A stretch of DNA of 64,000 bases from contig NZ_CP118615.1 of the NCBI RefSeq assembly GCF_028993575.1, positions 4,617,001 to 4,681,000 of the forward strand, read 5' to 3'. The DNA is from Micromonospora cathayae. GTDB lineage: Bacteria > Actinomycetota > Actinomycetes > Mycobacteriales > Micromonosporaceae. The notes under the pieces were generated by a model. The model did not search any database and had not been told where the DNA came from. It saw nothing but the letters and a program-made list of their open reading frames with translations. This document shows, in pieces, positions 18,455-27,843 of the stretch; the first letter of the stretch is position 1, and every line of letters begins with the position of its first letter. Position numbers and translations under genes: made by a program.

Positions 18455-19798
18455 GTGACCGAACGCATCTCGTCCGTGGAAACCATCGACGTACGGTTCC
18501 CCACGTCCCGGCACCGCGACGGGTCCGACGCGATGAACCCGTTCCCCGACTACTCCGCCGCCTACGTCGTGCTGCGCACCACCTCGGGGCAGGAGGGGCA
18601 CGGGCTCGTCTTCACCGTCGGCCGGGGCACCGAGATCCAGGTCGCGGCGGTGCGGTCGCTCGCCGGGATGGTCGTCGGCCAACCGGTCGACGAGCTCGTC
18701 GCCGACCCCGGCGCGTTGGCCCGGCGGCTCGTCGGTGACAGCCAGATCCGCTGGCTGGGCCCGGAGAAGGGCGTGGTGCACATGGCGGCCGGCGGCCTGG
18801 TCAACGCCGTGTGGGACCTCGCCGCCCGGCGGGCCGGCAAACCGTTGTGGAAGCTGCTCGCGGACCTCACCCCGGAACAGCTGGTCGCCCAGATCGACTT
18901 CCGCTACCTGCGGGACGCCCTCACCGAGGACGAGGCGCTGGGCCTGCTGCGGGCCGCCGCCGGCGGGCGGGCCGACCGCGAACGGCGGCTGCTGGCCGAG
19001 GGCTACCCGGCCTACACCACCACGCCCGGCTGGCTCGGTTACGACGACGAGAAGCTGGCCCGGCTCTGTGTGGAGGCCGTCGCCGCCGGCTACGACCTGA
19101 TCAAGCTCAAGGTCGGCGGCGACCTCGCCGACGACGTCCGCCGGATGGGCATCGCCCGGCAGGCCGTCGGGCCGGACGTCCGGATCGCCGTCGACGCCAA
19201 CCAGATCTGGGGCGTACCGGAGGCGGTCGACTGGATGCGGCAGCTCAGCCCGTTCGACCCGTACTGGATCGAGGAGCCCACCTCGCCGGACGACGTGCTC
19301 GGTCACGCCGCCGTCCGCCGGGCCCTCGCCCCGGTCCGGGTGGCCACCGGCGAGCACGTGCACAACGCCGTGATGTTCAAGCAGTTCCTCCAGGCCGGCG
19401 CGGTGGACGTGGTCCAGATCGACGCCTGCCGGGTCGGTGGCGTCAACGAGAACCTGGCGATCCTGCTGCTGGCCGCGAAGTTCGGCGTGCCGGTCTGCCC
19501 GCACGCCGGCGGGGTGGGGCTCTGCGAACTGGTGCAGCACCTGGCGATGTTCGACTTCGTGGCGGTCAGCGGCAGCACCGACGACCGGGCCATCGAGTAC
19601 GTCGACCACCTGCACGAGCACTTCGTGGACCCGGTGCGGCTGCGCGGCGGCCGGTACCTGGCGCCCACCGCCCCGGGCATGAGCGCGGAGATCGTCGCCG
19701 CGTCGCTGACCGCGTACCGGTTCCCCGACGGCCCGGAGTGGACGGTCGCTCCGACCGGGGCGACCGCGGACGCCGGCGAGCCGGTGACGGCGGCCTGA
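18455..19798 (+). CDS. fucD: L-fuconate dehydratase (enolase superfamily)
   Basis: Converts L-fuconate to 2-keto-3-deoxy-L-fuconate. The 447 residues match the size of characterised FucD. Catalytic Lys217/Lys219 (IKLKVGG), metal ligands Asp247 (DANQIW), Glu273 (WIEEPT) and Glu300 (GEHVHN), and base His350 (CPHAGG) occur at almost the spacing I recall for Xanthomonas FucD. Start GTG at 18455 follows TGAGGAGC. It lies between the transporter and the lactonase gene (19895). This is the most specific marker for L-fucose as substrate of the region. Confidence 0.92.
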   Translation: MTERISSVETIDVRFPTSRHRDGSDAMNPFPDYSAAYVVLRTTSGQEGHGLVFTVGRGTEIQVAAVRSLAGMVVGQPVDELVADPGALARRLVGDSQIRWLGPEKGVVHMAAGGLVNAVWDLAARRAGKPLWKLLADLTPEQLVAQIDFRYLRDALTEDEALGLLRAAAGGRADRERRLLAEGYPAYTTTPGWLGYDDEKLARLCVEAVAAGYDLIKLKVGGDLADDVRRMGIARQAVGPDVRIAVDANQIWGVPEAVDWMRQLSPFDPYWIEEPTSPDDVLGHAAVRRALAPVRVATGEHVHNAVMFKQFLQAGAVDVVQIDACRVGGVNENLAILLLAAKFGVPVCPHAGGVGLCELVQHLAMFDFVAVSGSTDDRAIEYVDHLHEHFVDPVRLRGGRYLAPTAPGMSAEIVAASLTAYRFPDGPEWTVAPTGATADAGEPVTAA

Positions 19799-19821
19799 GC
19801 GGCCCTTACACCCGGCACCAG

Positions 19822-19869
19822 CGGTCGCCGCCCGCCGTCCCCGTAACCTGGGCCGCCGGGCGGCGACCG
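19822..19869 (+). other. Stem-loop between fucD and the lactonase gene
   Basis: A perfect 13-bp stem CGGTCGCCGCCCG/CGGGCGGCGACCG around a 22-base loop, 25 bases before the lactonase start. It could be a transcript-processing or attenuating element; function unproven. Confidence 0.4.
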
Positions 19870-19894
19870 GCCCGGCACCCCCTCCGGAGGCAAC

Positions 19895-20776
19895 ATGATC
19901 ATCGACGCGCACCATCACCTGTGGCGGCCGGAGCACGGCTACCGCTGGCTGGACGAACCCGGGCTGGCGGCGATCCGGCGGCCGTTCACCCCGGACGACC
20001 TGAACGCCGAACTCGTGGCCAACTCCGTCGACGCCACCGTGCTCGTCGAGGGTGGTCGCTGCCACCCCGACGAGGCGGCCGAGTTCCTCGGCTGGGCCGC
20101 CGACACGGCGGCGATCGCCGGGGTGGTGGCCTGGATCGACGTCGCGGCCGACGACGTCGCCGCCACCATCGCCCGGTACCGTCGCCTGCGCGGCGGCGAG
20201 CTGCTGGTCGGACTCCGCGCGCAGGTGCAGGGCGAATCCGACCCGGACTACCTCGACCGGCCCGACGTACGGCGTGGGCTGGCCGAGATCGGCGCCGCCG
20301 GTCTGGTGTTCGACCTGGTGATCCGGGCCGACCAGCTCGCCTCGGCGGCGCGGGCGGCCCGCGCGTTGCCGGACGTCGGGTTCGTCCTCGACCACCTGGG
20401 CAAGCCCCGGATCGACGAGGGGGAGGCGGGCCTGCGCCGGTGGCGTGGGCCCTTCGCCGAGCTGGCCGCCAACCCCAACGTCACCGCGAAGCTCTCCGGC
20501 CTGGTCACCGAGGCCGGGCCGGGCTGGACGCCCGACGCCCTGCGCCCGTTCGTCGCGGCGGCGGTCGAGGAGTTCGGTGCCGGACGTCTGATGTTCGGTT
20601 CGGACTGGCCGGTGTGTCTCCTGGTCGCGGACTACCGGGCGGTCCGCGCGGCGCTGGCGGAGTGCCTGCCCGCGTTGTCCGGGCCGGAGCGCCGGGACAT
20701 CTTCGCCGGCACCGCGATCCGGGCCTACCGGCTGGCCGGGCGGGTCGGCCAGCCGGACGGGTCAGGTGTCGCCTGA
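19895..20776 (+). CDS. Amidohydrolase-family lactonase (probable L-fucono-lactonase)
   Basis: A 293-residue cytoplasmic TIM-barrel hydrolase. N-terminal IIDAHHHLW carries the metal-binding His pair; VLDHLGKP, KLSGL and RLMFGSDWPVC are typical of the COG3618 sugar-lactonase group. It would open L-fucono-1,5-lactone to L-fuconate, the substrate of FucD next door. ATG at 19895 follows CCGGAGG. It converges on the GntR gene, with 32 bases between them and no clear terminator. Confidence 0.88.
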   Translation: MIIDAHHHLWRPEHGYRWLDEPGLAAIRRPFTPDDLNAELVANSVDATVLVEGGRCHPDEAAEFLGWAADTAAIAGVVAWIDVAADDVAATIARYRRLRGGELLVGLRAQVQGESDPDYLDRPDVRRGLAEIGAAGLVFDLVIRADQLASAARAARALPDVGFVLDHLGKPRIDEGEAGLRRWRGPFAELAANPNVTAKLSGLVTEAGPGWTPDALRPFVAAAVEEFGAGRLMFGSDWPVCLLVADYRAVRAALAECLPALSGPERRDIFAGTAIRAYRLAGRVGQPDGSGVA

Positions 20777-20808
20777 CGGTCGCCGGGCCGGTCTGCGGCG
20801 GCGTCGCC

Positions 20809-21540
20809 CTAGCGGTCCGGCTCGGCGTCCGGGTCGTCGTCCCGGGGCCGCCCGGCCGTCGGGGCGGCCAGCACCGTCCGCAGCCAGGCCTCGGAGGTGT
20901 TGACGTGCATCAGCGCGCTGGCCTGGGCGAGGAGCTGGTCGCGCGAGCGCAGCGCGAGATAGATCGCGTGGTGCTCCTCGATCGTCGTGTGCGCCGAGTT
21001 GCCCTCGATCAGCCCACGCCACACCCGGGCCCGCAGGGTGCGGCTGGACAGCCCGTCCAGCAGCGAGGCGAGGGTCTCGTTCCCGGTGGCCGCGATGACC
21101 GTGCGGTGGAACTCGGCGTCGAACCGGACGAGCTTCTCGGCGTCGTCGGCCGCCCCGCGCATGTCCTCCAGGATCCGGGCGAGTTCGTCGAGGTCCTGTT
21201 CGGACATGCGCAGGGCCGCCGTGCCGGTCGCCACCGGCTCCAGCATGCGACGTACCTCCATCACCTCGAGCAGGGTGTCGTCGCGCAGCAGCTCCACGGC
21301 GACACCGAGGCCCTCCAGCAGCAACCGGGGGGCCAGGCTGGTGACGTAGGTGCCGTCGCCCCGGCGTACGTCGAGCACCCGGGCCGACTCGAGGACCTTC
21401 ACCGCCTCCCGGACGCCGCTGCGGGACAGGCCGATCTGCGCGGCGAGCTGGTGCTCGGGCGGCAGCCGTGTCCCGGGCGGCAGCTCCCCGCTCTGGATCA
21501 TGCCCCGGATCTTTGCGATCGCCTCGTCGGTCAGTGCCAC
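20809..21540 (-). CDS. GntR/FadR-family (FCD) regulator of fucose genes
   Basis: A 243-residue regulator. A GntR winged helix (3-70; PPEHQLAAQIGLSRSGVREA at 27-46) is followed by an FCD ligand domain (85-220) with its metal-binding residues in RFDAEFHR, EEHHAIY and ALMHVN. Start GTG at 21540 is preceded by AAGGGGG; upstream codons to 21600 have no ribosome site. Divergent from the aldo-keto reductase operon. ACATCWGATGT palindromes at three fucose promoters (12092, 14588, 21608) are the natural targets, as such dimers bind short palindromes over promoters. Likely a repressor relieved by a fucose-derived acid or lactone; the inducer is inferred. Confidence 0.9.
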   Translation of the reverse strand: MALTDEAIAKIRGMIQSGELPPGTRLPPEHQLAAQIGLSRSGVREAVKVLESARVLDVRRGDGTYVTSLAPRLLLEGLGVAVELLRDDTLLEVMEVRRMLEPVATGTAALRMSEQDLDELARILEDMRGAADDAEKLVRFDAEFHRTVIAATGNETLASLLDGLSSRTLRARVWRGLIEGNSAHTTIEEHHAIYLALRSRDQLLAQASALMHVNTSEAWLRTVLAAPTAGRPRDDDPDAEPDR

Positions 21541-21577
21541 CTGGCCCCCTTCGAACCCATCCGGTACCCGTCGCCCC

Positions 21578-21618
21578 TGGACACCGGCAACACACTCCAC
21601 TATAAAGACATCAGATGT
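21578..21618 (+). promoter_or_regulatory. Promoter plus ACATCAGATGT operator of the fucose dehydrogenase operon
   Basis: TGGACA (21578-21583), 17-base spacer, TATAAA (21601-21606), then ACATCAGATGT (21608-21618). It reads toward the aldo-keto reductase and lies 68 bases from the divergent regulator start, so it could serve in autoregulation too. Confidence 0.75.
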
Positions 21619-21732
21619 TTGCCGTCGTCAAGGTGTACCCTCCGGCGGAAACGACGCTCAACGACCCGGGCCGCCGCCCGGCACACCCGGACCGCACCGT
21701 TCACCCGGCGCGGTGGAAAGGCGTGGGATCGC

Positions 21733-22737
21733 ATGCAGTACCGCCCACTGGGCCGCACCGGCCTCGACGTCTCGTTGCTCGGTTACGGCGCCTCCCCGCT
21801 CGGTGGGGTGTTCGGCCAGGTCGACGAGGAGACCGGCATCCGGGCGGTACGCACGGCGTTCGACCTCGGCGTCAACATCGTCGACGTGTCCCCCTACTAC
21901 GGTGCCACCGTCGCCGAGACGGTGCTCGGCCGGGCCCTGCGCGGCGTGGACCGGGACAGCTACGTCCTGGCCAGCAAGGTCGGCCGGTACGGTGAGGCCG
22001 ACTTCGACTTCTCCGCCGCCCGGGTCACGGCCAGCGTCGAGGAGAGCCTGACCCGGCTCGGCACCGACCACCTCGACCTCGTCCAGTGCCACGACATCGA
22101 GTTCGGTGACCTGGACCAGATCATCCACGAGACCCTGCCCGCGTTGGACCGGCTCCGGGCGGCGGGCAAGGTCCGCTTCCTCGGGATCACCGGCTACCCG
22201 CTGCCGGCCCTGGTCCGGGTCGCGGCGGCGGTACCGGTCGACACCGTGCTGTCGTACTGCCGCTACACGCTCCTCGACCGGGCCCTCGAGGCCGCCCTGC
22301 CCGAGTTCACCACCCGGGGCGTCGGCGTGATGAACGCGTCGCCGCTGGCCATGGGGCTGCTGTCCCGGCGCGGCGCGCCCGCCTGGCATCCGGCCCCACC
22401 GCCGGTACGGGAGGCCGCCGCCGCGGCGGCCCGGCTCTGTGCCGACCGGGGAGTGGACATCGCGCAGGTCGCGCTCCGCTTCGCCGTCGAACCGGCCGGG
22501 TTCGCCACCACCTTCGTCGGCTCGGCGAGCCCGGAGAACATGGCCCGGAACGTGGCCTGGGCGCTGACCCCGGTGGACCCCGAACTCCGGCACGACCTGG
22601 AGAAGCTGGTCGCGCCGGTACTCAACCACACCTGGCCGAGCGGCCGTCCGGAGAACGCCGTCCCCGCCGGGCCCGACGCCGACCACCGGCGGTCTCCGAC
22701 GCGCGAGGGCCGGCACCTGACCGAGGAGAGCACGTGA
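21733..22737 (+). CDS. Aldo-keto reductase, probable L-fucose 1-dehydrogenase
   Basis: A 334-residue NAD(P)-dependent aldo-keto reductase of the galactose/fucose dehydrogenase group. The catalytic tetrad is present: Asp51 and Tyr56 (NIVDVSPYYG), Lys82 (ASKVG) and His120 (QCHD). It should oxidise L-fucose to L-fuconolactone, the substrate of the 19895 product. The ATG at 21733 starts the MQYRPLGRTGL family N-terminus; the open frame far upstream is non-coding. GGAAAGG lies about 12 bases upstream. The stop overlaps the next start (GTGA). C-terminal residues beyond about 305 are a variable tail. Confidence 0.87.
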   Translation: MQYRPLGRTGLDVSLLGYGASPLGGVFGQVDEETGIRAVRTAFDLGVNIVDVSPYYGATVAETVLGRALRGVDRDSYVLASKVGRYGEADFDFSAARVTASVEESLTRLGTDHLDLVQCHDIEFGDLDQIIHETLPALDRLRAAGKVRFLGITGYPLPALVRVAAAVPVDTVLSYCRYTLLDRALEAALPEFTTRGVGVMNASPLAMGLLSRRGAPAWHPAPPPVREAAAAAARLCADRGVDIAQVALRFAVEPAGFATTFVGSASPENMARNVAWALTPVDPELRHDLEKLVAPVLNHTWPSGRPENAVPAGPDADHRRSPTREGRHLTEEST

Positions 22738-23759
22738 CCCGCAGCGCACACTACGTGGGCGACCGTACGTTCGTCGTCGAGGACACCGAACCGGTGCCGC
22801 CGGGGCCGGGCCAGGTCCGCATCGACGTCGCCTACACCGGCATCTGCGGCACCGACCTGCACATCGCGCACGGCGCGATGGACCACCGGGTACGCGTGCC
22901 GGCGGTGATCGGGCACGAGATGTCCGGCCGGATCGCCGAGGTCGGCCCGGACGTCGAGGGTCTGCGGGTCGGCGAACCGGTGACCGTCATGCCGCTGGAC
23001 TGGTGCGGTGAGTGTCCCGCCTGCCGTGGCGGCAACGCCCACATCTGTCACCGGCTCACCTTCGTCGGCATCGACTCCACCGGTTCGATGCAGCGTTCCT
23101 GGACGGTGCCGGCCAAGATCGTCGTGCCGCTCCCCGAGGGCCTGCCCCTCGACCACGCCGCGCTGATCGAACCGACCGCGGTGGCCGTGCACGACGTGCG
23201 GCGCTCCCGGCTCACCGCCGGGGAGCACGCGGTCGTCATCGGCGCCGGCCCGGTCGGCCTGCTCATCGGGAAGGTCGCCCAGACGACCGGTGCGGCGGTG
23301 ACCGTGCTGGAACTCGACCCGCACCGCCGCGCGGTCGCCGCCGAGCTGGGTCTGCCCACCGTGGACCCGGCGGCGGAGGACGTCGCCGGGTACGTCCAGG
23401 AGTGGACCGCCGGGGCGGGGGCCGAAGTGGTGTTCGAGGTGTCCGGTTCGGCCGCCGGGGTGCGCACCGCCACCGACCTGCTCGCCGTGCGGGGTCGGCT
23501 GGTCGTGGTGGCCATCCATCCCGTCCCGCGCGAGGTCGACCTGCACCGGGTCTTCTGGCGTGAGTTGGAGCTGGTCGGCGTCCGGGTCTACCAGCACGAC
23601 GACTACGTCGAGGCGATCCGGCTGGTACGCGACGGGCTGGTGCCCGCCGGGCGGCTGATCTCCCGGGTGGTGCCGTTGGAGGACGCGGCGTCGGCCTTCC
23701 GGGCGCTGGAGGCCGGCGGTGACGTCAAGGTGCTCGTGGACTGTGGGGGAGTGGCGTGA
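22734..23759 (+). CDS. Zinc-dependent medium-chain dehydrogenase
   Basis: MDR-family alcohol/sugar-acid dehydrogenase, 341 residues. Catalytic zinc ligands are CGTD (Cys40 region) and GHEM; the structural zinc site has its Cys residues in CGECPACRGGNAHIC. The nucleotide fold has GAGPVGLL. Family hits of this kind include threonine, sorbitol and galactitol dehydrogenases. In this operon it could oxidise 2-keto-3-deoxy-L-fuconate at C4 or act on a lactaldehyde-type product. Start GTG at 22734 overlaps the upstream stop, with GAGGAG before it. The exact substrate cannot be fixed from sequence. Confidence 0.85.
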   Translation: MTRSAHYVGDRTFVVEDTEPVPPGPGQVRIDVAYTGICGTDLHIAHGAMDHRVRVPAVIGHEMSGRIAEVGPDVEGLRVGEPVTVMPLDWCGECPACRGGNAHICHRLTFVGIDSTGSMQRSWTVPAKIVVPLPEGLPLDHAALIEPTAVAVHDVRRSRLTAGEHAVVIGAGPVGLLIGKVAQTTGAAVTVLELDPHRRAVAAELGLPTVDPAAEDVAGYVQEWTAGAGAEVVFEVSGSAAGVRTATDLLAVRGRLVVVAIHPVPREVDLHRVFWRELELVGVRVYQHDDYVEAIRLVRDGLVPAGRLISRVVPLEDAASAFRALEAGGDVKVLVDCGGVA

Positions 23760-24517
23760 ACCCGTTCGACCTGACCGGCCGGCTGGCCGTGGTGACCGGC
23801 TGCCGGCGCGGCATCGGCCTGGCCATGGCCGAGGCGCTCGCCTCGGCGGGCGCGGACGTCATCGGGGTGAGCGCGTCGCTGGAGGAGGAGGGCAGCGTCA
23901 TCGCCGAGCGGGTGGCGGCGCACGGCCGGGCGTTCGTGCCCTACCGGGCGGACCTGTCCGACCGGGCCGCCGTCGGCGAGCTGGCGGCCTGGCTGCGCGG
24001 GCGGGAACGGCCGGTGGACATCCTGGTCAACAACGCCGGCACGATCCGCCGGGCGCCGGCGGCCGAGCACGCCGACCCGGACTGGGACCACGTGCTGGAG
24101 GTCAATCTGTCGGCCCAGTTCGTGCTCTCCCGCGAGGTGGGCCGGGACATGCTGGCCCGGGGCGCCGGGAAGATCATCTTCACCGCGTCGATGTTGAGTT
24201 TCCAGGGGGGTGTCACGGTCCCCGGTTACGCCGCCGCCAAGTCCGGGATCGCCGGTCTGACCCGGGCGCTGGCGAACGAGTGGGCCGGGCGGGGGGTCAA
24301 CGTCAACGCGATCGCCCCCGGTTACATCGCCACCGACAACACCCGGGCGCTGCGGGAGCAACCCGAGCGCAACCGGGCGATCCTGGAGCGGATCCCGGCC
24401 GGACGCTGGGGTCGGCCGGAGGACCTGGCCGGGGTCACCATCTTCCTCGCCTCCGACGCGGCGGCCTACGTGCACGGGGCGGTCGTCCCGGTCGACGGCG
24501 GCTGGCTCGCCCGCTGA
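23756..24517 (+). CDS. SDR oxidoreductase (KduD / 2-keto-3-deoxy-L-fuconate dehydrogenase-like)
   Basis: Classical short-chain dehydrogenase of 253 residues. The cofactor motif TGCRRGIG, NNAG, a Ser-Tyr-Lys core (TASML with YAAAKSG) and a PG motif after the active site (APGYIATDN) are present. It most resembles 2-dehydro-3-deoxy-D-gluconate 5-dehydrogenase and the 2-keto-3-deoxy-L-fuconate dehydrogenase of the oxidative fucose route. It would make 2,4-diketo-3-deoxy-L-fuconate from the FucD product. Start GTG overlaps the upstream stop. No 2,4-diketo acid hydrolase (FAH family) follows, so the last step must be encoded elsewhere. Confidence 0.88.
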   Translation: MNPFDLTGRLAVVTGCRRGIGLAMAEALASAGADVIGVSASLEEEGSVIAERVAAHGRAFVPYRADLSDRAAVGELAAWLRGRERPVDILVNNAGTIRRAPAAEHADPDWDHVLEVNLSAQFVLSREVGRDMLARGAGKIIFTASMLSFQGGVTVPGYAAAKSGIAGLTRALANEWAGRGVNVNAIAPGYIATDNTRALREQPERNRAILERIPAGRWGRPEDLAGVTIFLASDAAAYVHGAVVPVDGGWLAR

Positions 24518-24629
24518 CCGGCTGGGTCCGGCGGGTCGTGGCCGCGCGGAGCACGTTGTCGGCGTACGGGTAGCGGGTGATCGACAGGCCGTCGCATTAC
24601 CCGTTCGTTTCGATCTCTTGACGATCGCG

Positions 24630-24645
24630 ATGTGATCGGTAACAT
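24630..24645. promoter_or_regulatory. Lac-like operator 1 upstream of GH95
   Basis: ATGTGATCGGTAACAT, CG-centred. Half-sites TGTGA and TGTTA are those of the E. coli lac operator. With TTGACG (24618-24623) and TAACAT (24640-24645), 16 bases apart, it would cover a promoter -10. The rest of the gap 24518-24978 holds no gene. Confidence 0.7.
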
Positions 24646-24709
24646 TGACATCGATGGTCGTCGTTGGTGCAGGGTGCGCCGTGCCGGCCCCTCGCTCCGC
24701 GCGCCACCA

Positions 24710-24725
24710 ACTGTGAGCGTTAACA
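24710..24725. promoter_or_regulatory. Lac-like operator 2 upstream of GH95
   Basis: CTGTGAGCGTTAACAG, centred 80 bases after the first site, so both are near the same face of the helix if looped (inference). Lies 254 bases before the GH95 start. Confidence 0.7.
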
Positions 24726-24978
24726 GGCGTGGTGCGAGCAGTGTGTCACCGCTCTGCGGCCGTCGGCCGGACACCGGTGACGACCCGCCGTCCGCTCCGG
24801 TACCGACCGGGGGCGGCGGGAAGGGGGCCCGGGATGGGCCGTGGCGCAGCCGTACCAGCACGTACCCGGACGCCGGCCTCCTGCCGGCCGGCAACAGGCC
24901 ACCGGGACGTGACCCGCACCGCCGGGTACGGCTTCCTCCACCCCCACCACCGATCCGCTCCCGTACGGAGGCCCCCCG

Positions 24979-27825
24979 ATGCCAGACGTAACCCGACGGC
25001 ACGTGCTCAAAGCCGGAGCAGCAGGCGCGGGAGGCGCCCTGCTGCCGGTGCCGCTGCTGACCGCCGCCCAGGCCGACCCGGCCGCGCCGGTGCAGGTGAA
25101 CGCCGCCGACGACCTGGCGCTCTGGTACGACGAAGCCGCCGGCACGGACTGGCTGCGTGCCCTGCCGATCGGCAACGGCCGCCTCGGCGCCATGGTGTTC
25201 GGCAACGTCGACCAGGAGCGGCTGCAACTCAACGAGGACACCGTCTGGGCCGGCGGCCCGTACGAATCCAGCAACCCCCGGGGCGCGGGCGCGCTGGCGG
25301 AGATCCGGCGACTGGTCTTCGCCAACCAGTGGACCCAGGCCCAGAACCTGATCAACCAGAACATGCTCGGCAACCCGGCCGGTCAACTGGCGTACCAGCC
25401 GGTCGGGAACCTCCGGATCAGCTTCGGCAGCGCCACCGCGTCGGAGTACCGCCGGCAGCTCGACCTCGCCACCGCCACCTGCTCGGTCACCTACCTCGCG
25501 GGCGGCGTCCGGTATCGGCGCGAGGTGATCGCCAGCGCGCCGGACCAGGTGATCGCGGTACGGCTGACCGCCGACCGGGCCGGCTCGATCAGTTTCTCGG
25601 CGGTCTTCGACAGCCCGCAGCGTACGACGATCTCCAGCCCGGACAGCCGGACGGTGGCCGTGGACGGCACCTCCGGCAGCATGGAGGGCGTCACCGGCCA
25701 GGTCCGGTTCCTGGCGCTGGCCCGGGTCGTCGCCGACGGCGGCACCGTCAGCAGTTCCGCCGGGACGCTGCGGGTGACCGGCGCCACCAGCGTGACCGTG
25801 CTGGTCTCCATCGGCACCAGCTACGTCAACTACCGCAACGTGGGCGGCGACTACCAGGGCATCGCCCGCCGGCACCTGGACGCCGCGCAGGCCCGGAGCT
25901 GGGACGACCTGCGTAGCCGGCACGTGGCCGACTACCAGGCGCTGTTCAACCGGGTCTCGATCGATCTCGGCCGCACCTCGGCGGCCGACCAGACGACCGA
26001 CGTGCGGATCGCCCAGCACGCCGCCGTCAACGACCCGCAGTTCTCCGCGCTGCTGTTCCAGTACGGCCGGTACCTGCTGATCTCCTCGTCCCGGCCGGGC
26101 ACCCAGCCGGCGAACCTCCAGGGCATCTGGAACGACTCGATGACCCCGTCGTGGGACTCGAAGTACACCGTCAACGTCAACCTGCCGATGAACTACTGGC
26201 CGGCCAACACGACGAACCTGTCCGAGTGCCACCAGCCGGTGTTCGCCATGATCAGCGACCTGGCGGTGGCCGGCGCGCGTACCGCCCAGGTGCAGTACAA
26301 CGCCCCGGGCTGGGTCACCCACCACAACACCGACGCCTGGCGGGGCTCCTCCGTGGTGGACGGCGCGTTCTGGGGGATGTGGCAGACCGGTGGCGCGTGG
26401 CTGGCCACGATGATCTGGGACCACTACCTGTTCACCGGGGACGTCGAGTTCCTGCGGACGTACTACCCGGCGATGAAGGGCGCGGTCCAGTTCTTCCTGG
26501 CCACGCTGGTCACCGAGCCGACCCTCGGCTACCTGGTCACCAACCCGTCCAACTCGCCGGAGCTGGGCCACCACCCGGACGCCAGCGTCTGTGCCGGCCC
26601 GACCATGGACAACCAGATCCTGCGGGACCTGTTCGACGGTTGTGCCCGGGCCAGCGAGATCCTGGGCGTGGACGCCGACTTCCGGACCCAGGTCCGGGCC
26701 ACCAGGCAGCGGCTGGCCCCGATGAAGGTCGGTTCCCGGGGCAACGTCATGGAGTGGCTCTACGACTGGGTGGAGCCGGAGCGGACCCACCGGCACGTCT
26801 CCCACCTGTACGGCCTGCACCCGAGCAACCAGATCACCCGGCGTGGCACCCCACAGCTGTTCGAGGCCGCCAAGCGCACCCTCGAGCTGCGCGGGGACGA
26901 CGGCACCGGCTGGTCCCTCGCCTGGAAGATCAACTTCTGGGCCCGGTTGGAGGACGGCGCGCGGGCCCACAAGCTGGTCCGGGACCTGGTCCGGACCGAC
27001 CGGCTGGCGCCGAACATGTTCGACCTGCACCCGCCGTTCCAGATCGACGGCAACTTCGGCGCGACCTCGGGTATCGCCGAGATGCTGGTGCAGAGCCACG
27101 CAGGCGAGCTGCACATCCTGCCGGCGCTGCCGAGCGCCTGGCCGGCCGGGCAGGTGTCGGGGCTGCGCGGCCGCGGCGGCTACACCGTCGGGGTGACCTG
27201 GAGCAGCGGCCAGGCCACCGAGATCCTGATCCGGGCCGACCGGGCCGGCACCGTCAACGTGCGCGGCCGGGCGTTCACCGGCACCTTCCAGGTGGTCGAC
27301 ACGACCAGCGGCGCGGCCGTCACCGTCACCAAGCCGGAGACCGACGTGATCGCCCTGCCCGCCCAGGCCGGCCGCACCTACCGGGTGACGGCCGCGGTCA
27401 CCCCCCAACCCGCCGGGTACGTCCGGATCGGCAACGCCGCCACCGGTCTGGTCCTGGACAGCGGCGGCACCGTCGCCTCCGGGTCGAACCTGAAGCAGTG
27501 GAACTGGGACGGCAGCAACAACCTCCAGTGGCAGCTGGTCGACGTGGGGAGCGGCTGGTACCGCATCGTCAACCGCACCAACGGCATGGTGCTGGACAGC
27601 TGGGGCAACACCGCCAACGGGGCCAACGTCCGCCAGGCCGCCTGGAGCGGCGGCAACAACCAGCAGTGGCGTCTCGCCGACGCCGGCGGCGGTCGGTACC
27701 AGATCGTCAACCGGGGCACCGGCACCGCCCTGGACGGCATGGGCAGCACCACCGCCGGCTCCGCGGTCTGCCTGTGGGCGCCGAACACCAGCCCCAACAA
27801 CCAGTGGACCGTCACCACCGTGTGA
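24979..27825 (+). CDS. Secreted GH95 alpha-L-fucosidase/galactosidase with CBM13
   Basis: A 948-residue exported inverting glycosidase. The N-terminus (RRHVLKAGAAGAGGALL) is a Tat-like signal. The GH95 core (45-790) has Asn399/Asn401 (VNVNLPMNYWPAN), catalytic acid Glu592 (MEWLYDW) and Asp690 (FQIDGNFG), matching the known Asn/Asn/Glu/Asp apparatus. A ricin-type CBM13 (about 810-948) ends the protein with repeated QQW/LQW elements. It would remove alpha-1,2-fucose or alpha-L-galactose, for example from xyloglucan. Two lac-like operators precede it and a very strong palindromic terminator separates it from the convergent GH27 gene. GGAGG lies before the ATG. Confidence 0.92.
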   Translation: MPDVTRRHVLKAGAAGAGGALLPVPLLTAAQADPAAPVQVNAADDLALWYDEAAGTDWLRALPIGNGRLGAMVFGNVDQERLQLNEDTVWAGGPYESSNPRGAGALAEIRRLVFANQWTQAQNLINQNMLGNPAGQLAYQPVGNLRISFGSATASEYRRQLDLATATCSVTYLAGGVRYRREVIASAPDQVIAVRLTADRAGSISFSAVFDSPQRTTISSPDSRTVAVDGTSGSMEGVTGQVRFLALARVVADGGTVSSSAGTLRVTGATSVTVLVSIGTSYVNYRNVGGDYQGIARRHLDAAQARSWDDLRSRHVADYQALFNRVSIDLGRTSAADQTTDVRIAQHAAVNDPQFSALLFQYGRYLLISSSRPGTQPANLQGIWNDSMTPSWDSKYTVNVNLPMNYWPANTTNLSECHQPVFAMISDLAVAGARTAQVQYNAPGWVTHHNTDAWRGSSVVDGAFWGMWQTGGAWLATMIWDHYLFTGDVEFLRTYYPAMKGAVQFFLATLVTEPTLGYLVTNPSNSPELGHHPDASVCAGPTMDNQILRDLFDGCARASEILGVDADFRTQVRATRQRLAPMKVGSRGNVMEWLYDWVEPERTHRHVSHLYGLHPSNQITRRGTPQLFEAAKRTLELRGDDGTGWSLAWKINFWARLEDGARAHKLVRDLVRTDRLAPNMFDLHPPFQIDGNFGATSGIAEMLVQSHAGELHILPALPSAWPAGQVSGLRGRGGYTVGVTWSSGQATEILIRADRAGTVNVRGRAFTGTFQVVDTTSGAAVTVTKPETDVIALPAQAGRTYRVTAAVTPQPAGYVRIGNAATGLVLDSGGTVASGSNLKQWNWDGSNNLQWQLVDVGSGWYRIVNRTNGMVLDSWGNTANGANVRQAAWSGGNNQQWRLADAGGGRYQIVNRGTGTALDGMGSTTAGSAVCLWAPNTSPNNQWTVTTV

Positions 27826-27843
27826 CGGCCGCCCGACGCGGGA

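Noticed and set aside
18811..21732. Long in-frame extension upstream of the aldo-keto reductase
   Set aside because: It crosses fucD, the lactonase and the antisense regulator gene and has no start signal; the real family N-terminus begins at 21733.
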